Below, piece by piece: positions 38,931 to 51,180 of a stretch of DNA of 64,000 bases. The position numbers were made by a program, and so were the translations under genes. This DNA is from Brachypterus glaber (lineage: Eukaryota; Arthropoda; Insecta; Coleoptera; Kateretidae), in the NCBI GenBank assembly GCA_958510825.1, contig OY294044.1, forward strand, positions 79,902,895 to 79,966,894. Direction: 5' to 3'. The stretch's first letter is position 1, and every line of letters begins with the position of its first letter. Below the pieces are notes generated by a model, which was not told the DNA's origin, ran no database searches, and saw only the letters and a list, made by a program, of their open reading frames with translations.

Positions 38931-40278
38931 ATATGAATGCTTAAAATTGGTTGTCTAAATGTAAAATGCAAATTTAAATAATAAAATTCGTTAATATAAT
39001 GAACTTATACATAAAGGCAAGAAATTTTAAGCATCGATACAGTAACAGTGTTCATCGGTTCAAATTTTTTTAGTTTTTTCTAGAAATTGAGACAAGACTT
39101 AAAATTTGGATCATATTTTGCTTATCCAAAGTTCTAGGCTGGTTTTGTTTTTGTTAGAAATCGGGATGGGATTAGCGGGGTTAGCCGGTAAAATGCGGTA
39201 AAAACGATTTTTTTTTCAACATTTTTCGCTTTTCTAAATAAAATAAAGTTTTTTTGTTAAAAAAATTGAAATTTTTTTTTTTTAATTATTTTTGTTTAAA
39301 AAAAATGTTTTTTTTTTAATTTGATTTTTTTTTGTATCTAGCGAACCTAGGAACCTAGGTCTGCAGGGGAAAATATTCTATTTTTGGCAGCAGTATTTTT
39401 AATTAAAATCATAACTTTAACTTTGTCACTTAACAATTTAAAAAAATAAACAGTTGAAAATTTTATTAAATGTGTTAAATTTATCATCCACACTTTGTGC
39501 ATTATATTTGTCAAGCCAATTTTCTTTTGATAAATGGTCTAAAAAAGTGTTGTTTTTATCTAAAGAGGATCTAAAAGTAAAGTTTTTTGTGTCGACAAAC
39601 CATTATTATACTTCTCGCAGCTTCACAGCGGAGGAGTATTATACGTTTAATTGGGATCCCCCCAGTAAACACAAATGTCTAGTTTTTGTTAAAATGTCCC
39701 CTTACTAAACATTTTCTACAGGGGTTATTTTAAGCTTTTTTCCTACTGCACAAATTAACAAAGAATAATGAGCATCTACTAAAATTGTAAATGGTTCAAA
39801 ATACATTTTTTGCACGACCAAGACTAAAACCTAATTTTACACTTTCATTTTCGGGACTAAACTTGCCGTTTTTCTCCCTAGGGAATAAAAATCACGGCAA
39901 CCTTGATAATATTAAAACATTATACTTACTATAGTAAGCACATATATGTGCTTTGCTGCTTCAAAAATTAGGTTTGGCGGTGTTTTGTAATAAATTAGCG
40001 ATTCTAACCAATTTATTTGATTTTAACAAAGAAAACCTTTAAATAACATTGTTATAACAATTTATAAATAACTTAAAATTTATCATCTTCGTCCATTTTT
40101 TTGACGTTTGTGTCAACCATATTAAAAAACAATTGAAATCGCGATAGCCATGAAACTGACTTTTCGCAATTTACAGGCAATTTAAATTACGAAAATAAAA
40201 CAACCGATTTTAGACACGTGGTTTTTAATTTTATCTACCTACCTAAATTATGTTTGGTCCTGCAAAAAATAGTGTATG
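38931..40278. other. AT-rich stretch without identified gene
   Basis: Long T runs (39200-39350), the word CTAGGAACCTAGG near 39350, and a block GGACTAAACTTGCCGTTTTT (about 39853) that recurs near 40286 and 40345. No supported gene. Confidence 0.4.
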
Positions 40279-40397
40279 TACCTCAGGACTAAACTTGGCT
40301 GTTTTAGTCCCTTGCATTTCTGTTTCCCTCGCTCGCTACGCTCGCTCAGGAAACACTAATGCAGCGGGACTAAAACAGCCAGTTTAGTTCCTTGGTA
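40279..40397. repeat. Hairpin with GC-rich loop
   Basis: AGGACTAAACTTGGCTGTTT on the left pairs with AAACAGCCAGTTTAGTTCCT on the right; the loop has CTCGCTCGCTACGCTCGCTC. Confidence 0.6.
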
Positions 40398-40509
40398 TAT
40401 AAATAACTATTTCTTTTGATTTTGAAGAAGGTAGCGCGCCGCAGGAAAAATTTTTGAGCGTTTCAAGGTCAAACGCTGCACAAAAAAATATGAGTAGATT
40501 TTTGTTTAA

Positions 40510-41476
40510 CCTTCGTTAGGCGCGCTTGTTTTAGTTACGAGATTAGTCGCGCGGTCTACACTTGTAGACCATTTTATTTTTTGTTTAAAAAAAAACACAT
40601 TTATATTTTTAAAAACCAAATATCTTATGTTATTTATTTGGTTGTATTTAAAAGTTATTTAAATATTTTTTTCAAATTATTATTGTATTAGTAAGTGTTA
40701 AGGGTAAAAGAAAAATTATATACAATTCTAATATATATTTTACATCTGTACGGTAATTTGTAAAAAAAATAAAAATAACTTAACACACTTTCTGAAACTA
40801 AAACATTTGTTTTTTTTAACATGTAAGATTATAAAAAAATAAAAAACACCTAAATTAAAAGAAAAAAATATTATAAAATTTGACTCGAAATCATGCAATA
40901 TTTTAGTAACTCATGCGCCTTGTACATGTGCTCTTTGCAATCGTAGTTATGATATTTTGAGCATTTTTTTTCGATTTATTTTCCCTTCTTAGGCACATTT
41001 AGTGTCCAAAGTAATTTTTAGTTTTATCGAACAGAAAATTACCAAATTTATCAAAAACAACACGTATGAGCTCTTTCATGCCCAAAAAGACTCGTGCCAG
41101 TGTCTTCCTATAAACCGCTATTTTTTTTGGTGGTAAAGACATATTGTATCTTTAATTTATCTTTAAACTAATAAACTAACTTTGAAAAACAATATTCACA
41201 AAAAGAAACCATAAAAACTTACACAAAATAAAAAAATGCAAAAATAAAAAAGGTAACGTGGTTAGTCGCGCGGTCTATAATTGTAGACCAGGCAGGTTTC
41301 AATATGAATAAAAACAATATTATACCCATTCAAAGTGTGAATTATTACTGATCTAATAGATTGATGAATAATGCACAGCTACTCGAAGGGGTTCAAGCGT
41401 AAACACTCCGTGTAAAAAGTTACCCAGCTAAAAAAAAAGCATGGTCTACGATCGTAGACCGCGCGCCTAATGAAGG
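40510..41476. mobile_element. DNA element with GCGCGC-containing ends
   Basis: Ends CCTTCGTTAGGCGCGC and GCGCGCCTAATGAAGG. Three subterminal palindromes of the form GGTCTAC...GTAGACC, each next to CGCGCG, lie at about 40552, 41269 and 41442. 967 bp, no transposase. Superfamily not assigned; no TTAA duplication visible. Confidence 0.65.
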
Positions 41477-42527
41477 GATAAGTGAGCATTTAACGAACAG
41501 AAAACAATTTTCGGTACGAAACAAATCATATCACGGCCATTAAATTCAGCTACAGCAAAGAGCCTTGCGGAATACCCAATATTTAAAATTAAAGTTGCGT
41601 AGATCGTGACATATGAATTATTTGTCATTTTTAAAAAGTAGGGTTAGACATACTGTCATTCTTAAATAACAACTAAATTTCATTTTTATTATTATCAATA
41701 TACAAATATAAATAGTAACGATAGTCCTGAGGTTAGTTTAAGTTTTAAAGAATGACCAAATCAAACTTATATTATATTATATTATAATAATAATGTAAAA
41801 AAATTGTGCTTTGTGTTTATTAATTAACTGCAGTGCAGTGCACAAACTTTCAAGTTTAAAATGTAGAATTTTTATACTAAATTTTGTTTTGTTATAATGA
41901 AACAATGTAATGTAAGGTATTTTAATTTGTATATTTTTCTACAATAAATAAATACATAAAATAAATAAATGTTGGTAGAAGCTGGTTTGGTCTTTATCTA
42001 TTCATAATCGTCAACAGCAAAATCGCAGCAGATGATGGTTTTCGGAAGATACTGTTAAAAGTCCTTGGTGTGATGGCCATGTTCAACGAATACATGTTTG
42101 GCATACCGTAATGGAACTAAAATACTGATTTATTTCCAAAAACATTCCTAAAATCTAAATACCTAAAAAATTATATATCGTTCTTATACTAAAACCATCA
42201 TAATTGTCAATTTTTTGTGGTAAGGCCGGTTAACCAGTATGTTACTCTTTCTTTGTTTGGACTTTTTGATGAGAAATACATATTCCCCTAACTTGGTTAG
42301 TAACTGCTGCTCCACAAAAAATCGGCAATAGTTTTGCTGTTAGAATTGCTTTTTTTAATTCGCTTGGCATGATTAAAAAAATATGTCAATTTAATTATTT
42401 GTCAATTTGACATTTCTTGTCAAAATTTAAAATTTAAGTTAAGTATTACAGATGTCTGTAAAATTTTAAAGTTGGTTTTAATATATATCATTTTTGGGTG
42501 TAGCTGAATTTATTGGCCGCGATGGTA

Positions 42528-43600
42528 CAGTTGGACCTACAAAAAATGCAAGTTTTAAATATGCCAAAATGTCAATTTTATTAATTATTTTATAGTTTAA
42601 GTAAGATTTTAAGAAAGAGGTTAGAATAATTTGACATATTGTCAGTTTTTCTTTAAGTTTATTAGTAGTCTCTCATAAGTTATTACAGATAATGCTTGAA
42701 TGCGAATAATGTTAAATAACACTAACTACTGTTATATGAAGCTGCAAGAAATAGAAAACTAGCAAATATAAAGGTTCTTGATCTGCAGAAGCACGAAGTC
42801 TCTCCAAGATGGTTATTTTTGTGTTAATATTCCTTCTTTTTTACAAAATTAATGGAAAGCTCCTAGAACATGCATTTAATCTTAAAAAAGAATCGAAAAC
42901 TTGCTCTTCTGAAAGATTACGTTTTTGTGACATGGTGTCGTTTACCTCCGCGGTCCAGATATACCTAATAAATAGTAAACTGAAAAAGGATTAGAATATT
43001 TAATCATATAAAACATTTAAACACAATATTTAGTAAATCTTATGGGAAATAAAACTTTGAACTCCTTAGTAATGAAATATATAATTAATGAAAATTATGA
43101 TTTTCGTTTAAAAAAGGTTTTTTTGCTGCATAAAAATTTCCAATCTCGGAATTATCGATGCGGCGGCAGGCGGTTGTTGGGACCCAGCAAAATTGTTATC
43201 GTTCATAGCCTGCACCGCTTCTCGTAAAGGGTGTTCTCTTAAATAATTAAGTAAATTTTCACTTTCTTCTTCCTGAGCCTGCACGCCTTTTAACTGTTTC
43301 CTCCTGTATCCATTTTTTCTTCAATCTTAACAAAACTCTCCGAATCATTAAACTTTGCCAAGTCTACTTGCTCACATTCTACTTCCAATAACCCAATAGA
43401 TTGAGCTTTCTTAATCATTTAATTGATGGATTTCTAATTATGTACTTAATTTAATTAAATCCTTTATTGATTATGTACTTTATAATAATTATAAATAATT
43501 TTGACAAATATTGTCAACATTGACAACTGCATTGTTTGTAAACAAGCATTAAATTTACACAACTAGAGTTTCTATCTTGTTTTTTTTTCGGATCCAACTG
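42528..43600 (-). mobile_element. Tc1/mariner-pogo-like DNA element, copy 2
   Basis: 1073 bp, inverted relative to copy 1, TA on both sides (42526-42527, 43601-43602). Same ends and interior without the nested MITE. Confidence 0.75.
43110..43418 (-). pseudogene. Relict coding segment of the Tc1-like element, copy 2
   Basis: Begins MIKKAQSIGLLEVECEQVDL; in the next frame GVQAQEEESENLLNYLREHP continues to AAASIIPRLEIFMQQK. The second-frame part here is open for about 60 codons. The two copies differ mostly at single bases. Confidence 0.5.
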
Positions 43601-43706
43601 TAGCAAATTTAAAATATATCCATTTATAAATAAAAAAACAAAAAAAGCAATTTGAAAGATGTATACTATAGAATGCGAAGCATTATATTGCACTATGAAT
43701 GCAAGA

Positions 43707-43905
43707 CCACCATAACTAAAAAAAAAAACTGTAGTATGGTTTATTTTGTACCTCGGTACTTTTGAATGATAACAAACTCCAATTTATTGCTGTAATATAA
43801 CGTAAACTAATTGGAATAGTTAATTGGAGTTTGTATATGTTATCATTTATCAAGTACAGAGGTACAAAACAAACCATACCACAGTTTTTTTTTGAGTGAT
43901 GGTGG
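43707..43905. mobile_element. 199-bp foldback MITE
   Basis: ACTGTAGTATGGTTTATTTT, TGATAACAAACTCCAATT and inverted complements around a short centre near 43800. The left flank also repeats the ATGCGAAGCATTATAT word. Confidence 0.65.
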
Positions 43906-44462
43906 TCTTAAATTTATGGGAGGATTGGTGTACATATATAAAAACGGCTTTACCAGGATAAAAACATTGTAAAAATTGACGTATGAAGCTTATTTATGCT
44001 ACAAAAAAGGTTACTTAGAAATTTTTCTCATGGCTCATTTTATTTTATAAATTCGTTAATAAGTACCAATTAACGCCACCGGTTATTTTTTTAAAGAAAA
44101 ACAACAGGGTGTCCAAAAATCCCATAAAAGGTAAAAAAACTCTTTATTTCCATAAAAAGGATGATATTTGGCCAAAAAGCATAATAATACAATATATGTA
44201 TGTACAATTTGCTTTGAAATGTGTTTATTTTTATAACCGGGTGTTGCGAATTTTTTTTTCAGATTTTTAAAATAAACGTCCTACATTTTTTTTTAAAGAA
44301 ACTTTATTTAATGTGTTTTATTGCATAATATAACATACTACAAGGCATTTTTAAAACAATTTTTATTTATTTGCTACAAAATTGATATTTTATTGCAATT
44401 TAATGCATTTTTTTTTTAACTTTTATTGAGATATTTAATTACTTTTGACACCCTGTACTTTT

Positions 44463-44662
44463 NNNNNNNNNNNNNNNNNNNNNNNNNNNNNNNNNNNNNN
44501 NNNNNNNNNNNNNNNNNNNNNNNNNNNNNNNNNNNNNNNNNNNNNNNNNNNNNNNNNNNNNNNNNNNNNNNNNNNNNNNNNNNNNNNNNNNNNNNNNNNN
44601 NNNNNNNNNNNNNNNNNNNNNNNNNNNNNNNNNNNNNNNNNNNNNNNNNNNNNNNNNNNNNN
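44463..44662. other. Assembly gap
   Basis: Exactly 200 N. The true distance across it is unknown. Confidence 1.
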
Positions 44663-44814
44663 TACTGATTTGATAAAATTATTAAATAACATTAAGTGCT
44701 TTATTTAAAAATATGTGTTTTGTTGCATTTACAATGTCGAGTCACAAAAAACATTGTGTTTAACATTGTCCGCAATTTAAAGCGATACAGTGTTTCATAT
44801 TTTCAGTCGAAGAA

Positions 44815-44950
44815 AAAGTATAGTCTACAACACGTATGGAATAGTCATTCCGCGCTCGAGGGACCCTCATACTCGCCTGCCGGCTCGTATGACAAACTTT
44901 CCGCTCGCGCGGAATATTGTCTATTCCATACTAGTTATAGATTATACTAT
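44815..44950. repeat. Hairpin / foldback
   Basis: AGTATAGTCTA...GTATGGAATAGTCATTCCGC against GCGGAATATTGTCTATTCC...TAGATTATACT with a GC-rich centre. Confidence 0.6.
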
Positions 44951-44952
44951 TT

Positions 44953-45355
44953 TGTACTATTTTTCTCGATACTTGTGACAGAACCTACCCTTGTGAAAAG
45001 GGGCCTTAACGACAATCAGGGCCTTATAAGTGTATTTTATTCTATTTTATTTTTATTTGATTTTATTTTATTCATTCATTTATCATTATTTTCGTACTAT
45101 TTTTTTTGATACTTGTGACAGAACCTACCCTTGTGAAAAGGGGCCTTAACGACAATCAGGGCCTTATAAGAGTATTTTATTCTATTTTATTTTTATTTGA
45201 TTTTATTTTATTCATTCATTTATCATTATTTTTGTACTATTTTTCTCGTTACTTGTGACAGAACCTACCCTTTTGAAAAGGGGCCTTAACGACAATCAGG
45301 GCCTTATAAGTATATTTTTATTCTATTTTATTTTTATTTGATTTTATTTTAGTTT
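44953..45355 (+). repeat. 140-bp tandem repeat, three copies
   Basis: GAACCTACCC occurs at 44981, 45121 and 45261, exactly 140 bp apart. Units share TTGTGAAAAGGGGCCTTAAC, then GACAATCAGGGCCTTATAAG and a TTTTATTCTATTTT stretch. Copies differ by a few bases. Confidence 0.9.
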
Positions 45356-45500
45356 GTAAAATTACTGAAGGGTTGGCGTTATTATTTATAATTCCTATTA
45401 ATTTTATTTTATATTTTTAACACTTGTCCTAATTTTAACTTTTATTTTAATTTTGTGTTTTAACTGAAGGGTTGGCCTTCTAACTTATAAATATTATTAT
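45356..45500. other. AT-rich segment with ACTGAAGGGTTGGC repeated twice
   Basis: ACTGAAGGGTTGGC(G/C)TT occurs near 45364 and 45463. Possibly UTR of a decayed element; no frame. Confidence 0.35.
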
Positions 45501-45506
45501 GAGGAT

Positions 45507-45541
<35 letters not shown>

Positions 45542-45754
45542 TTCAAAAACTCACACAGGTTTCCCCAATTACAGAGTTTGTTATGTTAAGTAAATTAATA
45601 ACAATATCAGTGATCATTACCAGCAGGTGCAGCAAAAAAGTTTTTTATTTTGCAAATAGAAGTATTTAAAATATCGACCCTAGAGCAAATACTATTATAG
45701 TAATTGCACATAAGAATCACAGGTGAAAACAGATAAACATTAGTTCTGGACGTT

Positions 45755-47125
45755 CTAACATAAAAAAAATGGAGAGATTCTAGCAGAAATTCTGGGCACG
45801 TTTATTTGCAATAAGTTTAATAGCTCTATACAGTCAATCTTATTATTGATCAATTTATACAAAAATATAATTGATGCTTGTTGACGTCTTACAGATAACG
45901 ATTGAAACGAGAAATCATTTAGCAAATTCACATTAGGTATCCCTCTAGCTGGATACTCACCATATTTCCTATGATACAGATATTTGAGGTAACGTCTTTG
46001 AACGTTTTCTAAAGCAGTAATAAGAACAGCATAATTAGGGCACCAAACTACCGAACAATATTCCAAATGTGATCTGACATAGGACATATAGAGCAAATTA
46101 ACAGTTTTAATGCTAAAACATTTAGTATTCCTAATAATAAACCCAAGTGATTTGTAAGCTTTGGATACAATGTTGTTTCTGTGTGGATGAAAAGATAATT
46201 TTTTGTCAAAAGTGACACCAAGATCCTTGATGGTATCAGGTCTGTCCAAACTGTGCCCATCGATCTTGTAGTCAAAAGTGATGACATTTAATTTTGTAGT
46301 AAAACTGAATATGTGACATTTATCAGCATTTAAGGGTAACTTGTGTCCATTGCACCATTTAACTACAGTATCTAAGATATCTTGTAGTTGAATACAATCA
46401 TTTAAACTTTGGATTATCTTATATAACTTCATATCGTCTGCGAAAAGAAGACCATATACATTAATCAGGATCATTATTAGATCATTAATAAAAATGATAA
46501 ATAACAGTGGACCCATAATGGATCCTTGCGGAACACCCGACGTTGCAATGTATATGAAGGATTTTATACCATTGCACTTAGCATATTGCATTCTGTTATA
46601 TAAATAAGTAATCATTAGACATAAGAGAGGAATTGAAAAACCGAATATGTCGAGCATCATGATAAGAATTCTGTGGTCTAGTCTTTCGAAAGCCTTAGAG
46701 AAGTCAGTGTATATACAATCAGCTTGAAGAAAATTGTCTATACACCCAGATAGAAACTGAGTGAAACAGGCAAGATTGCTAGAAGTGGACCTACCTTCCA
46801 TAAATCCATGCTGGCTCGGATGTATGAGATGTTTAACATGGGAATATATATTTTTATGTAGTAGAATTTCATACACCTTAGAGAAGTTGTTTATTATAGC
46901 TATAGGTCGGTAATTACGAATATCGGATCTGTTTCCTTTTTTAAAAACTGGACAAACCTTTGATATTTTCCAACAAGCAGGAAAAACGCACGTTTTAAGT
47001 GATAGATTAAAAAGGAGAGCTAAAGGTTTGGAAAATATACAAGCACAATCTTTAACTAAAAAAGAAGGAATACCATCAGGGCCCATGGTAAGCTTAGGCT
47101 TTAATTTTTTTGTAGCCTCACACAC
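45755..47125 (-). pseudogene. LINE reverse transcriptase
   Basis: 456 codons. RT blocks: GPDGIPSFLV near 15-24, RNYRPIAI near 70, catalytic Asp141 in YTDFSKAF, SGVPQGS at 196-202, FADD at 228-231. The C-terminal region has the YVRSHLEYCSVVW...ALENVQRRYLK signature of CR1/Jockey-type LINEs. The RT frame itself is intact, but it is separated from the upstream coding region by a frame change near 47250 and lacks the endonuclease. I call it a pseudogene for that reason. Confidence 0.85.
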
Positions 47126-47244
47126 CTCGGTTTCGGAAAAGCTTTTAATTGTAAGTAAGTTTTGATTGCTGATTTGTTGAATAAAGTCCGAATTAGGGTC
47201 ATTAGGTATGGTATAAGACTCTTGAAATAATGTTGCAAATGAAT

Positions 47245-47544
47245 TTAAAATATCGGGCGAGAGTTAACGACATTACCATCGAAGTTCATTTCAGAAGGAA
47301 TACCATAGGAAGATTTCTTTTGATTAATGTAAGACCAAAATTTTTTAGGATCAGAGGTGATATCGTTGTCCATGTTTTTAATGTACGTATTATACGCATT
47401 AGATATGTCTCTTTTTAAAGAAGCTCTTAATTCCTTAAACTGATTAAGGAATTCTGAATTATTACTCTTTTTATATTTTTTCCAAGCATTTGTTTTATCT
47501 CTGATTTTTTTAATGATAGAAGAAGAAAACCATGAAGGATACAC
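47245..47544 (-). pseudogene. LINE connector between endonuclease and RT
   Basis: About 99 codons with the typical PSWFSSSIIKKIRDK and DPKKFWSYINQKKSS pattern that precedes RT in these LINEs. It ends at a stop just before the RT frame, consistent with a frameshift. Confidence 0.7.
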
Positions 47545-47769
47545 ATTCCAATTTATTGTTAACTAAACAGGGGTTTTTACTATTTAATTAAACTATATTT
47601 TTATATTTAATTTTACCTTGTATTCTTGAACATTACCCTAACAAACATAGCTTTGACGTACTTCCAACCTTAAGAAGGGTTCTGGTGGCAGCGATAACCA
47701 GTAGATTTTAAAAGATAATTTAATTTAACTTGGCCACGTGTATCACCGCATTTTAACTGCTACAACTAT

Positions 47770-47972
47770 CAACAAATCTATAGTGGTACTGAAAGGAGAA
47801 AAATGAAGCAAATGTATCAAATATTTTTTTTTTGATTAATTTATTTTTTGTTATATAGGACTATATTTTCATAAAAAAAAACTTAAACTAATTTAGATAA
47901 ACCTGGACGTTGACGACAAGTGTAACTTTTGCCTTGATTTTTAAAATTCCTTTGATACCTAGGTTGTTGTCT

Positions 47973-48033
<61 letters not shown>

Positions 48034-48045
48034 TTTCATTATAAC
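47770..48045 (-). pseudogene. Inverted partial duplicate of the PTCD2 last exon and 3' UTR
   Basis: The minus strand matches 31386-31610: the exon from the GAGAGA tract to the stop, then the 3' UTR with the AATAAA region. There are a few substitutions (for example Glu to Lys before the last codons) and a deletion of about 12 bp in the UTR. Homology continues about 20 bp beyond the GA tract (TAGTAG side). The upstream half of the exon and the acceptor are absent, so this is a dead fragment. Confidence 0.85.
47975..48029 (+). repeat. (CT)n microsatellite
   Basis: About 27 CT units, grown from the short GA tract of the PTCD2 exon copy. Confidence 0.95.
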
Positions 48046-48057
48046 ATAATTGTTTAT

Positions 48058-48790
48058 ACAGGGTGATCCATAACTGGCATGCCAAAATTTAAGAGGTGAT
48101 TCTAGATCCAAAAATATAAAAAAAGTTCCTATAAAGGTTGGTCCGGAAATGAGCCCTAAGGGATCTAGGGCTGTTTAAAATTGTAATAAAAATAAGGTTT
48201 TTAATTAATAACTCGGGTACCGTTTAAGCTAGAGCGGCGAGCTTTTGCATGTATACTAGTATTAATAAGGGCAATAAGTTTATGTTAATTTATTTTTTTA
48301 ATTTATCCAGAGGCGTGCCCAGACGGACAAAATATGAGGCTTAAAACATTTTTGCCCCAAACTTTTCTATGTGTATGTTTTTTGGATTTGTTGTAAAAAA
48401 TATAGATTTCTAGAGTAAAAATACATATAAAATATCATATAGTGCAACACTGTAGGAGCAACCGTTATAAAAAAAAATGCAATTAAGAGGAAGTAACATT
48501 TTGTGCCACCAAAAACGTTACTGTTTAAAAGGCTATTACTCCTTTAATATTAAATTTAGGTGTTTGGTGTATAATACATTTTGCTCAGTTTTAAATGAAG
48601 AATCACCCTGCAGCATTAAAATTTTATTGGTGCTTTTTTTTGTTCCCCATTCAATACGTCATCTTCGAAGGGCCGTAGCTCCCTTAGGGCTCATTTCCGG
48701 ACCAACCTTTATAGAAACTTTTTTTCATATTTTTGGATGTAGAATCACCTCTTAAATTTCGGTACGCGAGTTCTGGAACAGGCTGTATAT
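48058..48790. mobile_element. TACAGGG-ended foldback element
   Basis: 733 bp. TATACAGGGTGATCC at the left and ACAGGCTGTATA at the right. Long inner inverted parts (AAGAGGTGATTCTAGATCCA, TATAAAGGTTGGTCCGGAAA, TGAGCCCTAAGG and complements). No transposase. Confidence 0.7.
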
Positions 48791-50929
48791 ATTCTATTTG
48801 ATTTTTTTTAATACAAAAATTAGAACTTTATTAAATATGAACAAATATACGCTTTAAATAAACAACTTCCTATCCAATACATCACGACAAAAAATGTTCA
48901 GTTAACAATTTATAATTGGTAAATAAAAACCACGCTAAACCCTTTGACGTCAAATATAAAATTTGCCTATTCTGATTTTTGAAATAATTTATCCCTCGAT
49001 TTGTCCTTTTTTTTGTGATTTTTAATCAGAATAATACCATAAAATAAAATACCATAGATCACGAGAGTCAGGGAAAATCAGGGAATTTGATCAACTTTAA
49101 AATAATCATAGAAATTGTAAAAATTTCTACTTTAATAAAGATATAATAATTAATTACTAAAAGTAGTAATCTAAAACTAGAAAAGAAGGAAAATTTAAGG
49201 ATTGATTAAATAAATAAATTAAAAAATTAATAAAATGCAGAAATAATATAAAAATACTTTTTTTTTACTAAGTAGTACTAGCTAGTACTAGCTTTAGAAC
49301 ATACCATTATTTATCATGTTTTCAGACTGTGAAATCAATTTTCTTCACCTATAGCAATAATATTTTTTTCTCTCCTAATAGGAGTTAATTTTATAAACAA
49401 GTGATAGCTGCCACTTGATTTTTCTTGAACTGCAAAGACATGTCATTGCTTATAATTTGAATGCACAAAATGCAACAATATTTTGCCACTAGATAAAAAA
49501 TGAGAATGACAAATATTATAAATTAATTAATTATAATAGAATATAACATATTATTCAGTAAAACCAAACTTACCGTAGTTTTCACATATTTAAAAATGTC
49601 AAAATGCCACCCACTAGAACTGTCAACTTTCAGTGAATAAATAAATTTATTCATTTGTTTTCAGGAATGGCGATTTCAAAGCCTACTTGTTTTTGCGCGG
49701 TTAATTAAGATTTAGCAAACGTTTTAGTTTATGATTGATATAAAAATGTTAAATAATAAGAATAAATGCGCTAGTAGTAAAAAATAATATATAAACATGA
49801 TACAGTTGTGTGGGATAGACTGAAAACTAAAACTTTTAAACTTTTAACCCTTTAAGGGCGGTTGATGGATTTATCCGACAGTGCATTACTTAGTTCACAG
49901 ACGACTGTCGGATATATCCTACATGAGGTCTAACATTGTCCTTGGACTGTGATTTGGGTTTGTGCATCGTTCCTTGTTTCAGTGATTATAATCACTGAAT
50001 TATCATAATTGCCACATCAAATTTTTAGATTAGGTTGTGGTATTCTTCTTCTTAATAAAATTAAGTAATTTAAACCATCTCGTATGTATTTTATTTGCAA
50101 TATCCGTCAACCGTCGCGATGGTCCAGTCCTGCATTGTTTATCTTCTAGGAGAAAAAAAAATAAATGAAAAAAAAAATAAAAAAAATCCTTTCTTAAAGG
50201 GTTAAGCAGCGGCGGACTGGCTATTCTCATTTCGGTGAGTTTTATTCACTCGTGAAAGCTAACTTCATAGCAGTTCTTTTGACGAATTGATTGGCCCAGA
50301 TCGTATAGCCCATAATCATCAAAATATCAGGCAGAAAAAATCCACTCGAAACCAGAAAGGGCAGTGTTATGTTTATTGGTAAATTAATTAAAAAGCATCC
50401 AAAAAAATACTGTATGTAGCTCAAACTCGAACTCAAAAAGTACAGTAGAAAAAAAAACTGTAAATATCTCATCTCATTAAGTATTTCTATCAAAGTTTTT
50501 TTTTGGAAATTTCCTCTTGAGTTTGTTTATCGGAGTGACATTTACAATCATGGGATGAACCGGCTAAACTATCAGGCATAAGCTTAGTAAAACGGGAATT
50601 CTTTAAAGAAGTGGTTAAATGTTTGTTTTTTCATATAGCATCTCATTTGAACGATAAAATTGAGGGTTATTAGGCTTTCTGATACAGGACATTGTTCTTA
50701 AGCAACTCCTTTTGGCGACTTTAATGTGGTTTAATGCGCTTCTATTACATTTCCGTTGTCTAGTAGAGGTCTGCAAATACTTTTGTAGATCATGCAGCCG
50801 GTGTTTGTTTATACCATGGTTTTATAAGACATTCCTCTAAAAAAAGTTTTAAATCGAGCTTATTTTCTAGAAATTTTGCTGTTGAACAAGTCTGATTGTG
50901 GTTGTATCCATTGTTATTACTTGAGGTGA
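48791..50929. other. AT-rich stretch, no supported gene
   Basis: Only short chance frames. Near 49860 an interrupted pair GACAGTG / CGACTGTCGGATA is seen. Confidence 0.4.
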
Positions 50930-51180
50930 CCCTGACCTAAAATCCCAGGTTTTTTTTGACAAGTGTCGAAAAACAATCACCTGGACCACCGTTCCACATA
51001 AGCAACACGGCGACAAGACTCGGAGGTTGTCGTCCGGCAAAGCGGCAATACCGGAACGGGAGTGACAAAGTGGCCTCTTTATGGGTGGTGCGTTATCGCC
51101 GTCGGCTGCGAAGAGGGGGTCAGATTGTGCGTGCGGTCTGTGAATCGTGTCCGGGTACGTCTATCTTTGTTAATTATAGT
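50930..51180 (+). promoter_or_regulatory. GC- and CpG-rich island, possible first exon
   Basis: A stretch from about 50975 to 51165 is far richer in G, C and CpG than its surroundings (AACACGGCGACAAGACTCGG, CGTTATCGCCGTCGGCTGCG). It ends with CCGG|GTACGT, a good splice donor on the plus strand (GT at 51155). This looks like a promoter with a non-coding first exon of a plus-strand gene, but no protein supports it. A second, smaller GC-rich patch follows at 51560-51615. Confidence 0.35.

Larger units (their letters stand above)
45500..47560 (-). mobile_element. CR1/Jockey-like LINE, 5'-truncated
   Basis: On the minus strand a connector region and RT are followed by a 200-bp 3' UTR and a (TAAA)n tail (45503-45545). 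The 5' end stops near 47560; endonuclease and ORF1 are absent. Confidence 0.85.

Noticed and set aside
42000..42130. Short plus-strand stretch with a transposase-like feel (Trp- and His-rich frame near 42030-42125)
   Set aside because: About 40 codons with an early stop and no family motif.
44426..44708. Frames of about 80-87 codons across the gap
   Set aside because: They consist of N translated as unknown residues.
47888..48085. Arg-Glu repeat frame on the minus strand
   Set aside because: It is the GA microsatellite read in frame, across the dead PTCD2 exon copy.
50242..50493. 83-codon minus-strand frame with hydrophobic stretches
   Set aside because: No recognisable receptor or channel motif, no splice context I could support; T-rich DNA easily gives Phe/Leu-rich chance frames.
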